Source: Mesostigma viride
Taxonomy: Eukaryota > Streptophyta > Mesostigmatophyceae > Mesostigmatales > Mesostigmataceae
Assembly (NCBI GenBank): GCA_009746045.1
Contig: RPFO01001015.1
Coordinates: 1 to 40,956 of the forward strand
Length of the DNA stretch: 40,956 nucleotides
Reading direction: 5' to 3'
The notes under the pieces are model-generated. The model saw only the letters and a program-made list of their open reading frames with translations. It was not told the origin of the DNA and did no database searches. Shown here one piece after another: positions 35,663 to 40,956 of this stretch. Each line of letters starts with the position of its first letter. Position 1 is the first letter of the stretch. The translations under genes and the position numbers were made by a program.

Positions 35663-38600
35663 TTAGGTGGAGGGCAATTTCAAAATAGCCCGCCAGGCCC
35701 GAGGGGGGCAGGCGGCCATGGCCCGAAGAATAACCTCAGGCAGCTGCACCTCCAAACTGCGGTGCAAGCCCACATAATGGGCAACCGTGGAGCTGCTAAG
35801 CCAGCGCCCCCGGCCCTGGATGTCCCCCATGCTGCGACCCGCGAGGAAATCGTGAGTGGCACCTCCATGCCGCAGCCCGTGAATGGTGAAAATCTGGGCG
35901 ACCCCCAAGGCCTGACTCGCAGCCTGCCAAATGCGCCGGAATTGCGGGTAGGTGAAAGGGAACACGGCCTCCCAAGCGTGCTTACCCGCGATGCAGTGAC
36001 GGAGGATGGTTTCAGACATCACATCTTCTACCACCACTGACTGAGTCTTGCCCTTAGAGGTCTTGGTAGACCTCAGCAGTAGGGCGCCCCGTTGAGCCGG
36101 CCCAAGCCGAACGTCAGGCTGGAGGCGCACATGGCCAACACGGAGGTTCAGCGCCTCCGAGATTCGCAGGTAATGGCGGAACACGATGACAACCAGCAGG
36201 CCCGCAAGGCGCTGACCTTGCATGACCATCGTGCTGGCAAGTGCAAACGCCGCCTCCCATGGAATGGGAGGAGGGGCACGGGGGGGCACAAGTGTTTTCC
36301 ACCCAGCGAGGACGCCACGGGCCAAGTCCCACCGCTTCACCATACCGGGATAATAAAGTTGCAACCCCATCAAGGCATTGACACACACTTGGCGGCTGTA
36401 CCCCCGAAAATGAGCCCAGGCGACATACGCACAAAATGTCTCCTCAAGGGTGTCAGCTCGTGACGATGACCCGTCCGCCCGCCCACCAGCCTCCCACCAA
36501 GTCAAGAGGGAATCAAGACCACGACGGTAGGCCAGCAAAGTAGCCGGCTTTACTTTCCCCTCTAGCAATGGAAGGTAGCTAACAGGTGCAGGGGGCCCCG
36601 GGTTAGGATGGATGCCTTCCGCGGTCAGGTCGCGCACCCAGCCTGCCAAGAAAGTCGCCATGGATTGGCCGCGAGAAACGCCATCGGCTGGTTGAAGTGC
36701 ACTCGGCGTCCACACCCACTGGGAACGACTCCCCGTGGCGAGGGTCAGCGCGCACAAGCGGCGGCACTGCTTGTTGAGCTTGTGGGATGAGGACCGCCCC
36801 TTAGCCAAGCAGCCCAACGCCGCGGTGGAGTCCACCAACCTCACCACCCGCTTGCCTCGGTTTGCCAAGCTGCGCGCACTCCTCTCCACGCCCTTCACTG
36901 CAGCCCGCACCTCCTTCTCGTTGATGTGCATCCCCGGATCCCGCCAACGACTCCGGACCCCAACCCGCCATTGCTGGCTAGTGATTGCTTGTTGCGCCCG
37001 CGCGCTCAGTGGCCTAGGGCCAGCGTAGGCCACCTCACTTGGTATGAGCAAAGTCGGGTACCCCCGCACCTCTCGTGCCCTCGCCAGCTCCGTCACATCG
37101 CCCGGCTCCATGGTTGCGTACACGACACCTTGCCCGTAGGTGGACGCGTCAGATGCAACCACCTCACGGGCCAAAGGTGCGCTTCGGTCAACCCTTAGCA
37201 TGGGAGCCAAGGCCAGGGCACACTCTAACTCCTCCCGCACCCCGGCCCACAGCACCCAGGATCGCTGCCCCCACCCTTGCAGGCTGATGAATTTGAAACA
37301 TTGCTGCCAAATGGACAAGCAGCTGCGGCTTAACATCTGCAGCCACAACCACCGCCCCAAGACGGCAGCCAGCCCCTCGGCCGTAGCTCGGCCTCGAGTG
37401 AGTATAGCCTGCGTGTGGGCGATCACAAGGTTGAGCTGCTTGACCGTTGGTTCCAGCACGCCGTTCCGTCGGTGCACCACCCCTAGGGCTTCTAGCTCGT
37501 CCCCTTCCAGGCTCGCCATCTTAGTCTTCTCCTTAGACGGCACAAGGTTGTTAGGGAGGTAGCCTTCCTCAATAGCGCGCGTGATGAGCTGGTTCACCGC
37601 CTCGCAGGTCCGCCCGTTGCTGGCCACCAAGTCATCAATAGTGATGGACAGCATGGGGGCAGGGGGGTTTTCCAGGTCAATCTGAAGCTCCCCGGCGCGC
37701 TCCTCCTTGTACTCGATGGCCAAGCGCAGTGGCTGGCCACACTCGTCGCGCACCAAGGTGAGCTCACCTGCGCTTGAGAGGTAGTTGACCTGGCGCCTCG
37801 GATCCAGGGCACCGGTCATGTAGAGCACCATCTCATGGATGGCCTCCCCCAGCGCCACCGCATGGGAATGTCCCATGGCCAGCACCTTGAGCACGGGCCA
37901 CACCTTCCGCCTGGGCCCTGCCAGACCTACGCTAGTCGACCACACACTAGGAAGCCCTTGGTAGTCCCACCACCACTCGGGCACCTCGATGGAATAGTAG
38001 TATGACACGAGGTCGCTCTTGGCGCAGTAGCACCAGCCTTTGATGTAGACCTCCACGAGGATGCCCAGGTGGGGTAGCAGGATCTTGGGGGGGTCCACCC
38101 ACAGCAGGTTGCCCAGCTTCCTGTTGACGATGAACCGAAGCTCACCCACCCCCTTGGCCACTCCAAAGCAGCCATCCACCCACTTGGGCCGCCTCTCCCG
38201 GAACGCCACCATGCCCACGCCCGCTGCCCGGCTCATGAGCTTGCCCCATTCAGCCATGGAGCATCCCCGGCTGGGCTTGGGCACATTCCAATACTTTGCG
38301 CTCGCCACGACCGCTGGCTTGATGCAGTTCTCTTCGCTGGCATATATCTCCCGCCAGCTCGGCCGCATAGCCAACAGGTCGAGCAGCCGTGCCTTCCCCG
38401 CCACCTCCGCCTTTGGTAGACTCACCGCGTCCGCGCGCAGTTGTTCATACTTATTCTGCTTCCCATATATTGCATCAGCACCTTCTTGCTCCTGGCCTGT
38501 CGCAACGCCCCCTACGCGGCGACTGTGCCAGGTGCAGTGCCTCTTGACCCTCGCAAGGGCCTCCTCCCTCCCCTTAGAGCACGCCCCTCTAGGGTTAGGA

Positions 38601-39106
38601 GGAGGGTCTTGCCCCCCTCCCCACAGCCAATTAAGCCAACGCACTACCTTGCATTGCAGTGTGTACTCGCGGTGGCGGCGCGTGGCACGCTGTCGCCGGC
38701 GTGCCGATCTCACCCTGCCCCACGCGGTGTACGCTGGCCTAAGTGGGTATGGCAGCGGGAAAAGGGAGCGGTCCCGCTGGGATTCTATTTCCCTACTTGT
38801 TGAGCCTTGCTGAGCTTGTCCAAGAGGATGGCAGTTTGGAGAGCTGCCTTGACAGCCGGGGTGGCTGACAGTGCAGCCTCCTCCCCCAATGGCAGGAGGT
38901 GGCTGGCCACCTTCCACCCCCCCCCTCCTTGCCCTTCCACCTGCAGCAAGGCCGCCACCACCCTCATTAGGTACTCCATGCCCACAAGCTCCCCGGCTGC
39001 TGAGCCCAGCTCCTTGAGAAGGGTGTCCATGGCCAATGCAATGTTCATGACAATTTTCCTGTTCTCCATGTTCCGCCAATTTCCAGGCTTTACCGTCATG
39101 ACCCAC
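35663..39106 (-). CDS. RT / RNase H / tyrosine recombinase polyprotein of the DIRS-type element
   Basis: One open frame of 1147 codons. The first 107 overlap the gag gene in another frame and are probably not native, so the protein more likely starts near the gag stop (38785), perhaps by re-initiation or frameshift. Reverse transcriptase: LSITIDDLVAS, the (F/Y)xDD box, near residue 489. RNase H: VVASDASTYGQGVVYA near 647. LTAEGIHPNPGP (about 826-837) lies between RNase H and the recombinase and resembles a 2A peptide end. Tyrosine recombinase: Arg in FRHYLRISEALNLR (about 970), HGLRHGGATHDFL (about 1075), GRGRWLSSS and Tyr in VAHYVGLH (about 1112). All key residues are present. The recombinase inserts a circular DNA copy. 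Confidence 0.9.
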   Translation of the reverse strand: MGHDGKAWKLAEHGEQENCHEHCIGHGHPSQGAGLSSRGACGHGVPNEGGGGLAAGGRARRGGVEGGQPPPAIGGGGCTVSHPGCQGSSPNCHPLGQAQQGSTSREIESQRDRSLFPLPYPLRPAYTAWGRVRSARRRQRATRRHREYTLQCKVVRWLNWLWGGGQDPPPNPRGACSKGREEALARVKRHCTWHSRRVGGVATGQEQEGADAIYGKQNKYEQLRADAVSLPKAEVAGKARLLDLLAMRPSWREIYASEENCIKPAVVASAKYWNVPKPSRGCSMAEWGKLMSRAAGVGMVAFRERRPKWVDGCFGVAKGVGELRFIVNRKLGNLLWVDPPKILLPHLGILVEVYIKGWCYCAKSDLVSYYYSIEVPEWWWDYQGLPSVWSTSVGLAGPRRKVWPVLKVLAMGHSHAVALGEAIHEMVLYMTGALDPRRQVNYLSSAGELTLVRDECGQPLRLAIEYKEERAGELQIDLENPPAPMLSITIDDLVASNGRTCEAVNQLITRAIEEGYLPNNLVPSKEKTKMASLEGDELEALGVVHRRNGVLEPTVKQLNLVIAHTQAILTRGRATAEGLAAVLGRWLWLQMLSRSCLSIWQQCFKFISLQGWGQRSWVLWAGVREELECALALAPMLRVDRSAPLAREVVASDASTYGQGVVYATMEPGDVTELARAREVRGYPTLLIPSEVAYAGPRPLSARAQQAITSQQWRVGVRSRWRDPGMHINEKEVRAAVKGVERSARSLANRGKRVVRLVDSTAALGCLAKGRSSSHKLNKQCRRLCALTLATGSRSQWVWTPSALQPADGVSRGQSMATFLAGWVRDLTAEGIHPNPGPPAPVSYLPLLEGKVKPATLLAYRRGLDSLLTWWEAGGRADGSSSRADTLEETFCAYVAWAHFRGYSRQVCVNALMGLQLYYPGMVKRWDLARGVLAGWKTLVPPRAPPPIPWEAAFALASTMVMQGQRLAGLLVVIVFRHYLRISEALNLRVGHVRLQPDVRLGPAQRGALLLRSTKTSKGKTQSVVVEDVMSETILRHCIAGKHAWEAVFPFTYPQFRRIWQAASQALGVAQIFTIHGLRHGGATHDFLAGRSMGDIQGRGRWLSSSTVAHYVGLHRSLEVQLPEVILRAMAACPPRAWRAILKLPST
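36593..36604 (-). other. 2A-like NPGP motif between RNase H and recombinase domains
   Basis: The codons for Asn-Pro-Gly-Pro, in the context GIHPNPGP, could cause ribosome skipping and release of RT-RNase H from the recombinase. The upstream Asp-Val/Ile-Glu of the strict 2A consensus is not kept (Gly-Ile-His here), so activity is uncertain. Confidence 0.4.
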
Positions 39107-39840
39107 GACCGGATTCCCATCCCATTGTCGCTGGCGTCCTCCAACACCCCCGGCAGCACCCGCTCCGAAACCCGATATTTCACGCTCTTGGCTCGGCTTG
39201 GCAGCGCCACCCCTTTCGAGGCCTTGAAGTGGCTTCCCGCCCCCTCCATTCCTCCCAGCGCTGCCTTCAAACCTTGCATGAATTTCTCGGCTGCGACCTC
39301 CCCCTCCTCGTCCTCCTCGTCGTCCTGATTTTCGGTTTCCGGAGGTGCCCCAACGAATGTCGCCAACCTCGCCCTCATTTCCTTTCCGACAGCCCCCCCA
39401 CCTGCCGAAACCTTGGCCGCGCCTTTCGGCTTGGCCATTTTTCGCTGCGCAGGTGTCGTTGGTGGCAGCGCCTGATCCTCCTCCTCGTCCGCCGCGAGAT
39501 CTGCCACGGCCAGCAGTTTTGCCACCAACGTTCCGTTTGGGTCACGTGCGTCCAACACGTCGCCAACATCAACGTGATCGGCCAGCAACTGCACGACAGA
39601 CTTCAGCTGGCTCGAGCTCCACGAGCTGGCGTCCGTCACCCAGTCCTCGGCACCGAAGACCTGCTCGACTGCCCCCACCGCCTCTGCGGGGCTGATGCAC
39701 TTGGCGAGCAGAGTGGCGAGCTGCTTCTTTTTGGCGCTGAAGGCGACTGGCGCGTGACTGGCGGCAGCAGCCCGCGGTGTGGGCGTCCCGTCCTCCCCGC
39801 GCGCTGCCTGCCCTCCTGTAGCTTTGCGCCCCTTCGGCAT
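38785..39840 (-). CDS. Gag-like protein of the DIRS-type element
   Basis: A 351-aa protein. It has a basic, low-complexity N terminus (MPKGRKATGGQAARGEDGTP), an acidic stretch (ENQDDEEDEEGE) in the middle and a helical C-terminal half from about residue 205 (SHFKASKGVALPSRAKSVKY and on). It has no zinc knuckle, which is common for this class. It occupies the first position in the element and overlaps the polyprotein frame by 322 bases. Identification is by position and composition. Confidence 0.75.
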   Translation of the reverse strand: MPKGRKATGGQAARGEDGTPTPRAAAASHAPVAFSAKKKQLATLLAKCISPAEAVGAVEQVFGAEDWVTDASSWSSSQLKSVVQLLADHVDVGDVLDARDPNGTLVAKLLAVADLAADEEEDQALPPTTPAQRKMAKPKGAAKVSAGGGAVGKEMRARLATFVGAPPETENQDDEEDEEGEVAAEKFMQGLKAALGGMEGAGSHFKASKGVALPSRAKSVKYRVSERVLPGVLEDASDNGMGIRSWVMTVKPGNWRNMENRKIVMNIALAMDTLLKELGSAAGELVGMEYLMRVVAALLQVEGQGGGGWKVASHLLPLGEEAALSATPAVKAALQTAILLDKLSKAQQVGK

Positions 39841-39927
39841 TGCTGCTCAGGGCCAAAAATGGCTCCGACAGTACAGGTTCGTCAAACCAGAGGTTCGTTT
39901 CCCCTGGCTTGCTGTCGCCGCCCTCGT

Positions 39928-40361
39928 GAAAAGAAAAGAGGCCGACCTTAGCTAGGTGGGTTTGTTTTTGTCCTTTTTTGCGTGTCATGCGGCCTTGGCC
40001 CGGACGGCATTTTTTCGCCACGCAAATGTTGCGTCTGAACAAATGACGCAATGTGGCGTTCTAATTGCCGGCAGCTTACGTAAGGCTGCCGGGGCTATTA
40101 GGTCACATATTGCGTGAGAGAAAGAATCTAGATCTAGTTAATCACTACGCCATGAGCCAAGAAACCTAGACAGTGGCAGGTTTATATCTCAACGTAGCTC
40201 CTGCCACCTGGCCAAGAAAAACTGGCCAAAGCTTTGGCCACGACTGATCCGGATCAGGCCGCACCGGCCTCAAAAGGTATGTCACGTGAACCCAATAACC
40301 TAGCTATAGCGGCTACCCTTCCATCTCACTATAAAGAAACTATGTTCAGAGAACCACGATT
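39928..40361 (-). repeat. A1 repeat of the DIRS-type element
   Basis: The 5' end repeat, nearly identical to A2 (35024-35455). It would hold the promoter of the element. The 88 bp between it and the gag ATG form the leader. Confidence 0.88.
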
Positions 40362-40384
40362 ACTTGACACCTCTTTCCTGTAAC
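40361..40384 (+). repeat. 24-bp direct repeat flanking the DIRS-type element, right copy
   Basis: Exact copy of 34885-34908. The first T is shared with the A1 end. Confidence 0.85.
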
Positions 40385-40956
40385 GAAAAGATTTCCCTTC
40401 TTCATGTTCCAGATGAGTCACCGTGCTCCTGCCTTTGTGTTTTTTTGGCGTTTGTAAAGAGATATGGGAGGTAAACAAAAGCAAAGGCTGATATTGCCGT
40501 GTGGGGGGCCCGATCCTTGGTTAGTCTCTCAAGTGCCCACAGAAAAACACGAGAGTAGCACACACAGCGCGCAGCCCAGCCTAGCTCCCTCAGTAAAAGT
40601 AAAAGAAAAAGGACAAGAACAGCAAAACAAACGAGAACAAGAAAAAGAACAAAACACAGACACGTAGTGCAATGTGAGCGGAATGATGGAGGAAGGTGAG
40701 AGGGGGACATCGTATTGAATGTGTAGGCATTGAGGCAGCCGAAGCGTCCCATCCCCGGGTACATTCGTGGCTTTCAAAAAAGCCACAACCTGCGGAAGAG
40801 GAAAATGCAGGAACGATGAGTATGATCCTGAAAACGAGGTTGAGGAAACGCGGAGAGGAAATGCCGGCCGCTGAAACGATTCCGATGGAAATATGGGTTT
40901 CGCCGACATGAGGCGGTGCAGCTGCTATCTCTATGGTGTCGTGTGTGACCGGGAGT
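40385..40956. other. Unassigned flank, probably upstream part of the Penelope-like element or host DNA
   Basis: Overlapping ORFs on both strands are short and of low complexity (runs of Leu/Phe on the minus strand, Lys/Glu/Gln on the plus strand). None shows a domain. The minus strand here was contiguous with 34884 before the DIRS-type insertion. Confidence 0.35.

Larger units (their letters stand above)
34906..40361 (-). mobile_element. DIRS-type (PAT/Kangaroo-like) tyrosine-recombinase retrotransposon
   Basis: A 5.45-kb element on the minus strand with the split direct repeat layout A1 (40361-39928), gag-like gene, RT/RNase H/recombinase gene, B1 (35590-35498), A2 (35455-35024), B2 (34998-34906). 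A1 and A2 (about 433 bp) differ only by a few small changes, and B1 and B2 (93 bp) are the same, so the insertion is young. Between B1 and A2 lie 42 bp not found at the outer ends. The split repeats distinguish PAT/Kangaroo-like elements from DIRS1-like ones with inverted ends. It may still be capable of movement, as both large frames are open. Confidence 0.88.

Noticed and set aside
35027-40360. Simple LTR retrotransposon reading of the 433-bp direct repeats
   Set aside because: The order A1-ORFs-B1-A2-B2 and the tyrosine recombinase in place of a DDE integrase and protease fit a PAT/Kangaroo-like element instead.

Overview
The window looks like nuclear DNA of a unicellular eukaryote, most likely a green alga (inference). 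It is built almost entirely from nested mobile elements: a Penelope-like retroelement with its GIY-YIG module upstream of the reverse transcriptase (a green-lineage 'Chlamys'-type layout), a tyrosine-recombinase (DIRS/PAT/Kangaroo-type) retrotransposon, satellite DNA, and an endogenous Polinton-like virus (PLV). No ordinary host gene was recognised.

Outermost layer: a decayed Penelope-like element (PLE) lies on the minus strand at both ends of the window, at 1-875 and from 33513 rightward. Its two halves are separated by a 32.6-kb block (876-33512) with 30-bp terminal inverted repeats, flanked by a 5-bp duplication CAAGG (871-875 and 33513-33517). Removing the block plus one CAAGG joins the two PLE reading frames in phase at the point where the family's protein should continue, so the block is a real single insertion.

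Inside the block, the left arm (876-3636) holds a 173-bp satellite, a short triple repeat, a 123-bp triple repeat with hairpins and a 20-bp palindrome. The unique core (3637-20700) is the PLV. Its left half is on the minus strand: primase-helicase (several frameshifts), tyrosine recombinase, AT-hook protein, packaging ATPase and a coiled-coil protein. Its right half is on the plus strand: a 1078-aa fibre-like protein, a basic zinc-finger-like protein, a small protein, minor capsid (penton) protein, an amphipathic small protein, double jelly-roll major capsid protein (one frameshift), an Ig/LamG fibre and four small proteins. Most genes are preceded by a shared ATCT(AAG)...GTATA motif 20-35 bp before the ATG. 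The two sides meet at a 39-bp divergent promoter (11055-11093).

The right arm (20701-33512) mirrors the left arm but has grown. It carries a 5'-truncated retroelement tail (21455-22005), a tandem duplication of about 3.94 kb (a small Tudor-like ORF, nine 109-bp repeats, satellite), and in the second copy two related insertions, X (28120-29685) and its internally deleted relative X' (29690-30240), each next to TATT.

At 34906-40361 an almost intact PAT/Kangaroo-type retrotransposon (split direct repeats A1-ORFs-B1-A2-B2) has inserted into PLE or adjoining DNA, with the same 24 bp on both sides. The last 570 bp hold nothing recognised.

Inferred order of events: PLE, then insertion and decay of the PLV-bearing block, expansion of its right arm, insertion of the retroelement tail and X/X', and a recent DIRS-type insertion into the flank. 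The relative timing of the DIRS insertion is not fixed by the sequence.
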